Part shown: positions 7,748 to 15,922 of the stretch, piece by piece
Numbering within the stretch: position 1 is the first letter of the stretch
How the letters are laid out: each line of letters opens with the position of its first letter
Source of the DNA: an uncultured Clostridium sp.
GTDB taxonomy: Bacteria; Bacillota; Clostridia; UBA1212; UBA1255
NCBI GenBank assembly: GCA_900543695.1
Contig: UQSG01000045.1
Span: 1-16,342 of the forward strand
Direction of reading: 5' to 3'
Length of the DNA: 16,342 bases
Position numbers and translations under genes: made by a program
The notes under the pieces: model-generated
Databases searched by the model: none
Seen by the model: the letters and a program-made list of their open reading frames with translations, nothing else
What the model was told of the DNA's origin: nothing

Positions 7748-7806
7748 TTATAAAAAAGCGGCTAATACGACATCCGAGCCTTTCATTACCCCGTCATATT
7801 AGCCGC
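7748..7806 (-). terminator. Rho-independent terminator of the surface-protein operon
   Basis: A 14-bp stem with one mismatch (GCGGCTAATATGAC with GTCGTATTAGCCGC on the minus strand) encloses a loop of about 21 nt and is followed on that strand by TTTTTTATAAAAAAC. It lies 40 bp beyond the stop at 7846 and works in the minus direction only. Confidence 0.85.
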
Positions 7807-7845
7807 CCTTGTCAACAAGCTGAATTGAAGTATGATATTATAAAA

Positions 7846-8814
7846 TCAATACGCCTTCAGCAGCAGGTTGTCGATCTGCGTCTGGCAGAAATGATTGAAC
7901 GCCCGGAAAAATCCGCCCACACTCCGATCGATTTCATTTGCACCGCTCCACACGGACTGACCGCTGCCGTCATACACGGTAACGGTACTGTCGTCCTCCG
8001 TGAAAATCGCAGAGACCAGCAGGATCTGCTCTCCCGCAGCCGTTTCCATCCAATAGTAGACACCGTTTTGATTGGTAATCACATACAGGCGCTTGGCCGT
8101 ATCGAAGCCCTCCGGAACGCTGATGGTTACCAGCGGATTCGGCCAGTTAATGCCGCCGAAATAGACGTTAACCTGCGTCTCATTTGTAAAGGTAACCCAA
8201 AAGCCGTCCGCAGTCTCGTTTGCATTCGTATAATACGGTTTTGCCCCAGTGCAGTCCGAGATAAACGCTCCCATAAAGAAGGCATCCCATGCAGACTTGC
8301 CTTCTGCCGGTTTGAAGGATTGCAATTCAAAGCTCAGCTCATACTGTTCATAATCCTCCAGGAAGCACGGAAAATCCAGGCCCCAGCCGGCCCAGCTATC
8401 GATATAATTGCCGTCCGCGTCAAGGCAGAGATTCATTTTCCCGTTGCTCACAGTAATATTTTCGCCCTGCTCCGTGACCTCCTCGATCGCAAAATCATCC
8501 GTTTCGTAATCCTGAGAAAGCAGCAATTCGACGCCTTCCAAATCCTCCGGGAACGGTTTTCCCAGCTGATTCGCCGTTAAGCTCTGCTTCTCCGGACTTT
8601 CCGCCGTCGCCGCAGGCGTCGCCGCTTCCGGCGTCGTCTCGGAGGGAGCAGAGGTCGCAGCGATTGCCGTAGCACCGCTCGTCGTGCTCTTCGGCGAAGC
8701 CGTAGGAGCTGTGTCCGAAGGAGATGCATCGTTTCCGCCGCAGCCCGCGGCAAGAAGCAGCACCGCAAGCAGCGCCGTCAAAACGATCCAAGTTCGAGTA
8801 TTTTGTTTTTTCAT
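7846..8814 (-). CDS. Lipoprotein with jelly-roll-like (concanavalin-like) domain
   Basis: The 322-residue protein starts with a signal peptide and lipobox LAAGC (Cys25), then a low-complexity Ser/Thr/Pro/Ala spacer (about 28-75) that would hold the domain away from the membrane. Residues about 85-322 are rich in alternating beta strands with many aromatic residues (YELSFELQSF, VNVYFGGINWPNP, GVYYWMETAAGEQ, ending FCQTQIDNLLLKAY), as in concanavalin-like lectin/glucanase or DUF1080-type folds. I do not recognise the family. It is the last gene of a three-gene operon, 21 bp after the discoidin protein, followed by a strong terminator. A carbohydrate-binding or glycoside-cleaving role at the surface is inferred from context and fold; no catalytic residues can be assigned. 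AGGCGGG upstream is a fair ribosome site. Confidence 0.75.
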   Translation of the reverse strand: MKKQNTRTWIVLTALLAVLLLAAGCGGNDASPSDTAPTASPKSTTSGATAIAATSAPSETTPEAATPAATAESPEKQSLTANQLGKPFPEDLEGVELLLSQDYETDDFAIEEVTEQGENITVSNGKMNLCLDADGNYIDSWAGWGLDFPCFLEDYEQYELSFELQSFKPAEGKSAWDAFFMGAFISDCTGAKPYYTNANETADGFWVTFTNETQVNVYFGGINWPNPLVTISVPEGFDTAKRLYVITNQNGVYYWMETAAGEQILLVSAIFTEDDSTVTVYDGSGQSVWSGANEIDRSVGGFFRAFNHFCQTQIDNLLLKAY

Positions 8815-8835
8815 ATCAAATTCCCGCCTGTTCTC

Positions 8836-10092
8836 TTATTTTTCCACGGACGATTTCCTGCTTCGCGCCATGAATCCCAGTACAGCGCTGCCCGCAAGAA
8901 GAACAACTGCAACAAGTACAAGCTGTTCGGAATCTCCCGTAGGCTGATTCGGCTCGCCAGGCGTTTCAGTGCCGGGGTTCTCGGAGTCGCCGGGGTCTGA
9001 GGTCTCCGGAGGCTCCTCCGTATCAATTTCTGCGGTATAGAGCAGAACTTCTTTCATATCAATGCTTGTGGTAGGGGCTCCGCCCTCCTCACGAATGCAC
9101 GAATCGCCCACTTTCGTAAATACGAAGCGAACGGTATTCGTGTTCCATACCGTATCAAACAGATATTCAAAATCCTCGCCAAGCGAACCGTCCGTTAACG
9201 TATATACCGTTTCCATTTCGCCGCCGTCCACGGAAACCTCAACGGTCATATCCGTTACGTCGGACCAGTAATAATCCTGATGCAGGCGGATCCCGGCAAT
9301 GTTGACCGGCTCGTCAAATTCAAGCTGAATCCACTGCGGCACGCTGCTGCCATCGCTGCTCCACTTGGTATCAAGATTATTATCAATGGCATTGGCTGCC
9401 GGCTGTGACGCAGAGGATGCTGAAACGCCGCAGTTCTGCTGCAAATCCAGGAAAGCTACGGCCTCCTTGTCAACCGTTTTTCCGGTATCTCCTGCACCGG
9501 CAAGAACGCGGGCCGGTTCTTTCGTATAGATTTCCAATTCAGACAATTCAACCGCAAACACGCCGTCCTTTCCCTTCTGTGCCACCGTAACGTAAATACG
9601 GAATGCGGTAGCCGTAATCGGTGTGTCAAAGTCCTTTTCATAGGTGCTCCACTTCTGGGTATCTGACGCGCCCAAATCCTCTGCCGTAACTGTCAGCGCC
9701 GTCTGCCAGGTGTCGGTTCCATTCTGATACTCTACCGTAAATCCTCTGTTATCGGTATAGATCGTATCCGCCTGCCAGATCTTAAAGCCTGAAATTTCCT
9801 GCGGCGACGGGAACACAACGGAAATCCACTGCGGCGCAGCCTCCGTCAATTCCGCGCTGCCCCATTTGTCGTTCGTAATCCCGTTAAAGCAGTTTGAGCC
9901 GGGATCCCCGCTTGTAGAATCCTCAACGTTATTGCCCCAGGTGCCTGACCAATGATGCGTAGCGCCTTCCATGGAGGCAATATTCACATTAACCTCTCCC
10001 GCTTCTGCGGCAAGTCCCATCAAAGCGGATCCGGAAAGCAATCCGGCGCACAGAATGCAAATCAGCGCCGTTTTCAAAAATCCTTTTTTCAT
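8836..10092 (-). CDS. Cell-surface protein with two discoidin (F5/8 type C) domains and a C-terminal sorting tail
   Basis: The 418-residue protein begins with a signal peptide ending near GLAAEA (about residue 30). Two F5/8 type C-like sugar-binding domains follow, about 35-190 (WSGTWGNN, DKWGSAEL, QWISVVFPSPQEISGFKIWQ) and about 210-355 (NAIDNNLDTKWSSDGSSVPQ, WIQLEFDEPVNIAGIRLHQ). A Pro/Glu/Gly-rich linker leads to QPTGDSE (383-389), a hydrophobic helix and the basic tail ARSRKS. That layout is a cell-wall sorting signal, though the motif is NQPTG rather than LPXTG. The ATG at 10092 is chosen for AAAAGGAG 9 nt upstream and the signal peptide. It lies 37 bp after the GH-like lipoprotein gene, so they are co-transcribed. 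No catalytic domain is seen; it probably docks glycan at the cell wall. Confidence 0.85.
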   Translation of the reverse strand: MKKGFLKTALICILCAGLLSGSALMGLAAEAGEVNVNIASMEGATHHWSGTWGNNVEDSTSGDPGSNCFNGITNDKWGSAELTEAAPQWISVVFPSPQEISGFKIWQADTIYTDNRGFTVEYQNGTDTWQTALTVTAEDLGASDTQKWSTYEKDFDTPITATAFRIYVTVAQKGKDGVFAVELSELEIYTKEPARVLAGAGDTGKTVDKEAVAFLDLQQNCGVSASSASQPAANAIDNNLDTKWSSDGSSVPQWIQLEFDEPVNIAGIRLHQDYYWSDVTDMTVEVSVDGGEMETVYTLTDGSLGEDFEYLFDTVWNTNTVRFVFTKVGDSCIREEGGAPTTSIDMKEVLLYTAEIDTEEPPETSDPGDSENPGTETPGEPNQPTGDSEQLVLVAVVLLAGSAVLGFMARSRKSSVEK

Positions 10093-10129
10093 TCCAAACA
10101 CTCCTTTTATGTATTGCTTGTATTCCAAA

Positions 10130-11977
10130 TTATGCTTCCGTCCATTTCTGTTCGCTGAAGACATAATTAAATCTGCCGTACGGAGCGGCGTCCCCATCGG
10201 TATAGAAGGACCAGACGTTGCCCGCCTCATAGTTATCCGCCCATTTAAACTGGATATTCAGCAAATCATCTGCACCGATTCCCAAAGCGCTTCTGGGAAC
10301 GGAAACCATCAGCCGGTTTCCTTCCGCCCGGGCGGAAACCTCCGCAACATCGGTCCAGTTCCAGCCTCCGCTGCATTTTTTCAAGGTTGCCTGAAGCCCG
10401 CCGTTCTCTCCCGCTGTCAGCACGACAATATAATCGTAGCCGTTCCACTGCGCCTGTCTCTGTGTTCCGCTGCGCAGGAAAAGCGTCATCCAGTTCTCTC
10501 CTTCAGGCGCCGTCAGCGCTTCCCTTGTGTCCACATAGAAGTAAAGATTTTCAGCGTCCTTTGCGGCTTTCAGATTGACGATATCGTTCCGTCCCGTTTC
10601 ATTTTTATATCTCTGACGGCCATAGCCGAGCGCATTGCGATCCGTCGTGTCATTTTGAAAATCCTGATACAACGCCGTAATTTCCGGCGCATCCCATTGG
10701 GAAAAGCTGCCGTCAATATCAACGGTGTTCTCTCCGCCTACATTTACCCGCGGCGCAGAGCCCTTGAACTTCTGAATATAATAGCACATCTGCATATAAT
10801 AATTATCTCCGAAGCCGCCCTTCATCGGTTCAATATCGCGGCTGTATTCGTCGGTCGCCGTATCCACCAAAACGATAGGCTGATCCTGCACCTCAAGATC
10901 AAGCCGCGTGGCGTGCCATTCGTTCCACTGCGTGATAAAAATCGTTTCAGGATCCTGCGCAATCGCCCATTCCCACTGTTCCTGAAAATTATATCCGTAT
11001 AGAATGGAGTCCTCGGTAATATGGTTTTCCCCGTCATAAAAGCTGCGCGAACGGTTTTCCCCTCCGTAGAAGGCGCTGGTGCTCATCCAGTTTTCAGAAT
11101 GCTGCGCCGGCGAAACGCAGACAATCTCCTTCCGTCCGTTCAGGCCGTAAACCGCTTCGTCCGTGAGAATCCGATCAAATTCAATCCAGGGCCACCCGTC
11201 GTCGTTTTTCTCCTCGTTCGGCCACTGGCTGGCCTTGATCCGAAAGGTATTTTTCACCGCCTCGCTGGCTTCTTCCGCTTTTCCGACCATCAGCGGCTTT
11301 CCGTCCCACTGAAACCACAAATACTGATACTGCGGATATTTTAAATAAATCTGCTCGTAAATTTCATCCATGGTTTTCCCGGAAACCGCATTTGTATAGT
11401 AAGCGATTTTCGGAACGGTATAGCCCATTTTCGCATATTCATCCAGCAATTCAAGCAAAAGCCGGCCCTGCCGCAGATACGTGTTCGGCGTCCCGTTCGA
11501 GGTGTCCAGCATTAAATAATCAATGCCCGCCGCGGAAAACATCTGAATATGCTTGCGGATAACCCATTCGTCCGTCTGCGTATAATAATCGAACAGCGGC
11601 TCCGCCCACCAGTGCGGCGTTCCCGCGGCTCCGCCGCCTGCGCTGAGCCAGGCCTCGTCCGAGCGGTAAGCAGTCGGATCCTTTTTGAGAATTTCGCGCA
11701 CGTCGAAGACCTGATTCGTGCCCTGCGTGCCAAGGCACAGAAAATAGAAAATCCCGACTGTTTTTCCCTGGCGTACGCCGTCCGCCTCCGTGTCCGTCAG
11801 CAGCTCCCGCCCCAAATCGTCGACACCGCCATAGCTCCCGTTTACAGCGGAATACGGCCCGTCATATTTTGACAAGACCATTTCTTTCTCCTTATTATTG
11901 CAGCCGCTCACAGAAAACAGCACTGCGGCCAGGATCAAAAGAACAATATACCGCGTCCGACGATTTAAATGATTCAT
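10130..11977 (-). CDS. Lipoprotein: GH99/GH71-like glycosidase with CBM9-like C-terminal domain
   Basis: The 615-residue lipoprotein has a signal peptide and lipobox SVSGC (Cys26). Residues about 55-390 look like a TIM-barrel glycosidase: KTVGIFYFLCLG, HIQMFSAAGIDYLMLDTSN, KPLMVGK and FITQWNEWHA, where Glu353 in WNEW fits the acid residue position in GH99/GH71-like and WbsX-like proteins. Residues about 430-610 (VDIDGSFSQWDAP, DIVNLKAAKDAENLYFYVDT, NIQFKWADN) resemble a CBM9/DOMON-type sugar-binding domain. The ATG at 11977 is chosen over a GTG at 12007 because it starts the signal peptide and follows GGAAGGGA. It is the first gene of the surface operon, so it is likely the endo-acting enzyme that opens the polymer. 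The glycan is unknown; mannan or another hemicellulose is possible but unproven. Confidence 0.8.
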   Translation of the reverse strand: MNHLNRRTRYIVLLILAAVLFSVSGCNNKEKEMVLSKYDGPYSAVNGSYGGVDDLGRELLTDTEADGVRQGKTVGIFYFLCLGTQGTNQVFDVREILKKDPTAYRSDEAWLSAGGGAAGTPHWWAEPLFDYYTQTDEWVIRKHIQMFSAAGIDYLMLDTSNGTPNTYLRQGRLLLELLDEYAKMGYTVPKIAYYTNAVSGKTMDEIYEQIYLKYPQYQYLWFQWDGKPLMVGKAEEASEAVKNTFRIKASQWPNEEKNDDGWPWIEFDRILTDEAVYGLNGRKEIVCVSPAQHSENWMSTSAFYGGENRSRSFYDGENHITEDSILYGYNFQEQWEWAIAQDPETIFITQWNEWHATRLDLEVQDQPIVLVDTATDEYSRDIEPMKGGFGDNYYMQMCYYIQKFKGSAPRVNVGGENTVDIDGSFSQWDAPEITALYQDFQNDTTDRNALGYGRQRYKNETGRNDIVNLKAAKDAENLYFYVDTREALTAPEGENWMTLFLRSGTQRQAQWNGYDYIVVLTAGENGGLQATLKKCSGGWNWTDVAEVSARAEGNRLMVSVPRSALGIGADDLLNIQFKWADNYEAGNVWSFYTDGDAAPYGRFNYVFSEQKWTEA

Positions 11978-12007
11978 GAAGCGTTCCCTTCCGCAAAACA
12001 GTCCCAC

Positions 12008-12213
12008 GTTCCGCTAATAAATATTTTTACATTTAATATTTTATAAAAATATATTTTTCATAAAATAGACTAGTTGGGTTATTTAATAGATAAATCCGAA
12101 ATCCCTTAATTCGCTATAATACAAAAGAAAAATGCTTCTGTACATTGCTTTCAATACAATTTATTCTTATTCTGTGCATGTATTTTATGAATTAAATATG
12201 AGGAGGAAATGAT
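12008..12213. promoter_or_regulatory. Divergent AT-rich promoter region
   Basis: This 206-bp gap separates the minus-strand surface operon from the plus-strand glycosidase. For the plus gene there are two candidates: TATAAT at 12115-12120 without a good -35 box, and TTGCTT, 17 bp, TATTCT at 12145-12173, about 40 bp before the start. The minus side is very AT-rich (including the palindrome AAAAATATATTTTT around 12045-12058) with no clear -35/-10 pair. Shared control of both sides is plausible but not shown. Confidence 0.45.
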
Positions 12214-14100
12214 ATGAATTCCAATGCGGTTTATACAATCGGCAACGGCAAAATGGCCGCTTATTTTTGTAATGGTGAAATGCTGCAATGCTTCGGTCCT
12301 CCCTACTCTTCTCCGCCCATATTGGAGAGCCGGTTGATTCATCCTGCTGCATACAGCCGTTCCCCTGTCAGGCGCCTGCCTCAGTGCGGGATCTGGCAGA
12401 TGGATTTGCGTCTGGGAAACACCGAGATTGCCAAAATCACTGATTTTGCATTACCAGAGGAGCCCTGTCTTGTTCGGCGCGTGGAAAGCACAGAGCCGAT
12501 CTGTGTTCAGCTTAGGCCATACGGTGAGGATGCCTCAAAATTTCACTATGAAGAGCTGGCTCGTCTTCCGGGAGAAACGCGGATTCTTTTTAAAACAAAA
12601 AACGGGAATGCCATTTATAACGATTATCCGCTTCCGTTTCCGCAGTTTTTTTCTGTCGTGATTCGCGGAGCCGCCGACGTTCAGACTGCCGGCGCATTTT
12701 CTTATGATATTTTTATTAACGGTGCGGCGGACCTGCTGATCATCGGGGGACCCTCCTATCCCGAATGCGATGGGAACGCTGCGAGGCTTGCCAAATTGCC
12801 GTATCAGGAAATGCTGGCCTCGACGCGGCTTTGGTGGTCGCAGTTATTCAGCACAATTTCGATTACAAAACAGATTCCCGACGCCTTGCCGCGCCGCGCC
12901 GAATTGATTGCTGCGATCGAAAGCACAGTGGTCAATCTGACAGTGCAGCAGGCGGAGGAGGGCGGCGTACTGGCCGGCTATGCTTATCATTTAGGTTATG
13001 TCCGGGATCAGTACGGCGTCTGCATGGCGATGCTGCGTCTTGGGATGTACGCGCAGGCGCGCCGCATGATGGATTTCTATATCGGTGTATTTCGAGAGAA
13101 TCAATGCATTTTGAACGCACAGGGAATGGGAGTAAAAGGCCTTTTCCATTTTGCGGAAAATGATGCGACGGAAATCCCCGGATATTTACTGCTTCAATTT
13201 TTCCGTTATGCAGAGTTCACCGGGGATACCGAAATTCTGACAAGCAATCTTAATTTACTGATATGGCTGTATGAGCGGCAGCTTTCGCAGCTGCAGGGCA
13301 ATATGCTGCCCTTTAACGGAGATGAGACGTACATCGCCGGAGAATTGCTTCCGCGGGATGTGATCAATGAAGGCTCTGCGGAAGCCACCATGTTATTTAT
13401 TTTGTCCGGCAAAGCGCTGCTGCGCTTTCTTCAGCAGACAAATCTGGGCGCGCATGAGGAAACGGCTTTGAACATAAACGAAATGGAGAAAACCTTGGAA
13501 AGCGTTGAGAGGGATTATCCGGCAAACTTCGCGGCAGGCGGACAATATGCGCTGAATAATCCTGCCCGGCTCCTGCATGCAGAGCAGCCCCTGTATCGCT
13601 ATGGCGTTTGCATGAACCTCGGAAAAGGCGTATGCGACTATTTTGGCTGGACCAAACGCTGTGAAAACGGCGCTTATGTCTGTCCCCGCTGTTTCAATCG
13701 CGGAGTCATTCCACAGAAAAAAGACCGGATTTATCATTTGCCGAGCGCGCTGCTGATGCCCGCTTATCTGCGCTTTGAAGGATTAGATCAGAAAATCATT
13801 GTAAATTATCTGAAGCGACTGACAGAAGAGCTGAAGGAGCGCGGGCATATATACTCAAACGAGGAGGCACAGAAAAACGTGGGATACGATTACGGTTTGC
13901 TGCTCTGTAATCTGGTTCGCTATCGTCTCCCCGGAGCGCAGGCGGTCTATGATAAGCTGCTGGATTTGCTGGACGAGGCAGGAGCCTGGTCGGAATATTA
14001 TGTGGCAGATCAGCCTGCCGGCACGCGTTACCGGCCCTGGGAAAGCGGGATCAACATCGACGCTCTGATAGAATATGCTACGGAAGGCTTTTCGTTATAG
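12214..14100 (+). CDS. (Alpha/alpha)6-barrel (six-hairpin) glycosidase, cytoplasmic
   Basis: The 628-residue protein has no signal peptide. The first 210 or so residues form a beta-rich N-terminal domain; from about 225 a six-hairpin barrel follows with the signature YHLGYVRDQYG (Arg264, Asp265) and ENDATEIPGYLLLQFFRYAE (Glu315, Asp317, Glu320). Similar motifs occur in GH15, GH63, GH78 and related clans, which use acidic residues to cleave glycosidic bonds; the exact family cannot be fixed. An odd feature is a run of cysteines at 466, 474, 483, 490 and 493 (C-x7-CPRC), which could bind a metal. The ATG has AGGAGGAAATGAT in front, an excellent site. It faces away from the surface operon and probably processes imported oligosaccharides. 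Confidence 0.85.
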   Translation: MNSNAVYTIGNGKMAAYFCNGEMLQCFGPPYSSPPILESRLIHPAAYSRSPVRRLPQCGIWQMDLRLGNTEIAKITDFALPEEPCLVRRVESTEPICVQLRPYGEDASKFHYEELARLPGETRILFKTKNGNAIYNDYPLPFPQFFSVVIRGAADVQTAGAFSYDIFINGAADLLIIGGPSYPECDGNAARLAKLPYQEMLASTRLWWSQLFSTISITKQIPDALPRRAELIAAIESTVVNLTVQQAEEGGVLAGYAYHLGYVRDQYGVCMAMLRLGMYAQARRMMDFYIGVFRENQCILNAQGMGVKGLFHFAENDATEIPGYLLLQFFRYAEFTGDTEILTSNLNLLIWLYERQLSQLQGNMLPFNGDETYIAGELLPRDVINEGSAEATMLFILSGKALLRFLQQTNLGAHEETALNINEMEKTLESVERDYPANFAAGGQYALNNPARLLHAEQPLYRYGVCMNLGKGVCDYFGWTKRCENGAYVCPRCFNRGVIPQKKDRIYHLPSALLMPAYLRFEGLDQKIIVNYLKRLTEELKERGHIYSNEEAQKNVGYDYGLLLCNLVRYRLPGAQAVYDKLLDLLDEAGAWSEYYVADQPAGTRYRPWESGINIDALIEYATEGFSL

Positions 14101-14114
14101 GAGAAAGAGAGCCA

Positions 14115-14160
14115 CAGCGGTCGCTGCCGGTTTGTGCTCTGCGCAGCGGCCAGCTGATTT
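14115..14160 (+). terminator. Terminator-like hairpin after the six-hairpin glycosidase
   Basis: CAGC-GGTCGCTGC pairs with GCAGCGGCC-A-GCTG (one wobble, one bulge) around a loop of about 15 nt, followed by ATTTTATAAAAAAT, 15-50 bp beyond the stop codon. The U-run is imperfect. Confidence 0.5.
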
Positions 14161-14447
14161 TATAAAAAATACACATAACCAAAAAGTTGAAATTTTGGAA
14201 CTTTATTGGGATTTAATTTTCAAAAAACTGCGCTCTGCTCAGCACATGAACTTACACAGATAGAGGACAGAACAAAGCTTTGCCTTCTAAAAAAGCTCAA
14301 AAAATCCACGTGAAATTTCAATAGCGCAAGATTGATCAGCACAATCATGTAAATACGATAATATACAGGTATAATGCTCCCATAATTTACGTGAAAAACG
14401 AAAGCCCTGCATTCTTATCCAGCTCAGAGCAGCTTTTCAAGCTCTCA
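14161..14447. other. AT-rich intergenic region between convergent genes
   Basis: No ORF or RNA gene stands out. A TATAAT at 14370-14375 has no good -35 box and would only drive transcription antisense to the esterase gene. An imperfect hairpin around 14427-14446 (AGCTT/AAGCT with a bulge) may be a weak terminator for the esterase on the minus strand. Confidence 0.4.
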
Positions 14448-15476
14448 TCAGGACCAGTGACGGGCTGCATAGGCTGCAAAAAGCCGCCAGTCATCCCGGC
14501 TGAAGAAGTGCGTCCCCATTCTAAGGTGATAGCCTATAGTTCCCTGATGATACGCCTCTCCCGGCCTTGGTTCATCTCCTGTTTCAGTGAGGCCAGACAA
14601 TCCCATGGCAAGGTAAGCCTCTGTGGCAGCCTGGCATCCGCGGAACTCGGCTAAGGGATCCGCCCATTGATCCTCCGCAGCGCTGGACACATACAGCAGC
14701 CGGGGCGCAATCAGCGCCAGGAGAAAATGCTGGTCAAACGGAAGATTTTTCGGATTTCCGGTGCATTGCTGAAAGGCCGGACAGAACCAGTAGGGAAATT
14801 GCTCCCAAATCGCTTTGGCCGTCTCCCCTTTCTTTCCCCGGTACAGCGCGGCGCCGGAGCAGCCGGATTCGTTGGAATATACCAGCTGAAAGCGCTGATC
14901 CAAAGCGCCGGCAAGCAAAGCGGTCTTTCCCAGACGAGAATGGCCTGCGACTGCCGTCTTTGCCGGATCTATCTGCGGACAGGTCAGAAGATAGTCCAGC
15001 ACCAGGCTGGCGGCCCATGCCCAAATAGCGAGCTTTCCCGGGGCATCAGACCGGCGTCTGTCAACCTGAAGGAAGCCCCCCGCTTTGCTCTGAAAATCGT
15101 CGGAGTCAGGAGAAACATCGGCGTAACAGAAAGAAGCCACCGCCAGTCCCAGGTCGCACAGCTCCTCAGAAGGAAGGTATGGATCTGGCACGGCAGAGGT
15201 AAAATTGATGAGCACCACTCCCGGTACAGGTCGGGGGCTTTTGGGCAGCACCACTTGAAACAGAAAGGCAAAACGCCGCTCACCCATGGTAAGCCTGGCC
15301 GATACATGCCGGTGAAACGCTTTCCCTGCAAAAGCATCTTTCCTCTCGCCGGTTACTATAAACTCCACTTGATCCGGGCGAGGCGGCGGACAGCCGTATT
15401 CATTTTTAAGCAGAAGGCTCAGCAGCGTCTCTCTGCTGCGGCCTTTCAGACTGGGTAAATTCTCCGGCAGCTTCAT
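14448..15476 (-). CDS. CE15-like alpha/beta-hydrolase (glucuronoyl methylesterase / acetylxylan esterase type)
   Basis: The 342-residue protein carries the family signature AVAGHSRLGKTALLAGALD with nucleophile Ser180 (GHSRLGK), SNESGCSG (Glu203), EDQWADP at 269-273 and YHLRMGTHFFSRDDW with His323 as the likely catalytic base. The Ser-His-acid triad cleaves ester links between glucuronic acid and lignin, or acetyl groups, in xylan-type polymers. No signal peptide is seen, so it is probably cytoplasmic, acting on short esterified oligosaccharides. The ATG at 15476 is used: GGAG lies 8 nt ahead, and its first bases overlap the stop codon of a 43-residue upstream ORF (ATGA). CE15 versus a general acetyl esterase cannot be settled; a few CE15 members have His rather than Cys in the nucleophile motif. 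Confidence 0.85.
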   Translation of the reverse strand: MKLPENLPSLKGRSRETLLSLLLKNEYGCPPPRPDQVEFIVTGERKDAFAGKAFHRHVSARLTMGERRFAFLFQVVLPKSPRPVPGVVLINFTSAVPDPYLPSEELCDLGLAVASFCYADVSPDSDDFQSKAGGFLQVDRRRSDAPGKLAIWAWAASLVLDYLLTCPQIDPAKTAVAGHSRLGKTALLAGALDQRFQLVYSNESGCSGAALYRGKKGETAKAIWEQFPYWFCPAFQQCTGNPKNLPFDQHFLLALIAPRLLYVSSAAEDQWADPLAEFRGCQAATEAYLAMGLSGLTETGDEPRPGEAYHQGTIGYHLRMGTHFFSRDDWRLFAAYAARHWS

Positions 15477-15604
15477 AACCGTTCTCCGCAAAAATTATTC
15501 AGCCCCAAAACGGCCGAATCGATATTCTGAAAGTGCTTCAGCTCTCGCCGGCAGGTTTTCCGACGCGCTGCTGCGCCCCCTTTAAATGCCGTCAGCAATA
15601 CCAC
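15473..15604 (-). CDS. Small upstream ORF (43 aa) coupled to the esterase gene
   Basis: A GTG-started frame of 43 codons (VVLLTAFKGG at the start, NFCGERL at the end) runs without a stop into TTATGA, so its stop overlaps the esterase ATG. AGGAGG at 15616-15621 lies 11 nt before the GTG, slightly long but usable, and the promoter at 15664-15692 is well placed. The peptide is basic in the middle (RRKTCRRELKHF), with no known domain or membrane segment. It could be a translated leader peptide that couples or regulates the esterase, or a small protein of its own. A chance ORF is possible, but promoter, ribosome site and overlap agree. Confidence 0.5.
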   Translation of the reverse strand: MVLLTAFKGGAAARRKTCRRELKHFQNIDSAVLGLNNFCGERL

Positions 15605-15663
15605 TGTTCTTACGCCCTCCTGTGTACAAAATTACAGTTTTATACTGTTTCCCGTTTGCTTTT

Positions 15664-15692
15664 AGTATACCGCCTTTATCACATGTTTTCAA
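15664..15692 (-). promoter_or_regulatory. Strong sigma-A promoter for the small ORF and esterase
   Basis: On the minus strand TTGAAA, 17 bp, TATACT. The mRNA would start about 50 bp before the AGGAGG site, and the leader contains a short hairpin (ACAGT ATAAA ACTGT at about 15633-15647). Confidence 0.75.
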
Positions 15693-15866
15693 GGCTATAT
15701 CGTCCATTGCGCGTTTACATCTTCTGCCTGTAAAGGCGGCGGCTTCGCAGGCCAGGAGCCGCATATCCTCAGGCACGATACTCCACACAGACTTGGCTTC
15801 TGTAAAAAAGCAGCTTCTAAAGACAGGACTGCTTATTCCCTTCCGAAAATCCGAGTATTTATGGAA

Positions 15867-15880
15867 AAAAACGGAGCAAA
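15867..15880 (+). repeat. Direct repeat copy 1, 14 bp
   Basis: AAAAACGGAGCAAA is identical to bases 16107-16120, exactly 240 bp away. The second copy is half of the tRNA terminator; this one has lost the other half of the hairpin. Confidence 0.8.
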
Positions 15881-15890
15881 CCGGAATAGA

Positions 15891-15922
15891 AAAAATCCCG
15901 GTACGCTCGTACGAGGATTTTT
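15891..15922. terminator. Bidirectional terminator-like hairpin
   Basis: AAAAATCC/GGATTTTT forms the base, then a 2x2 internal loop, GTAC/GTAC and a GCTC tetraloop. Both strands leave the stem with a T-run (GGATTTTTG plus, GGATTTTTTC minus). Inside is a perfect CTCGTACGAG palindrome. It separates the tRNA side from the esterase promoter. Confidence 0.6.

Noticed and set aside
7690..8580. 296-residue plus-strand ORF with an AAAAGGAG-like site upstream
   Set aside because: It lies almost wholly antisense to the lipoprotein gene, shows no domain, and the ribosome site serves a three-codon ORF first.
9971..11002. 343-residue plus-strand ORF
   Set aside because: Antisense shadow of the discoidin and GH-like genes, with no start signal and no recognisable domain.
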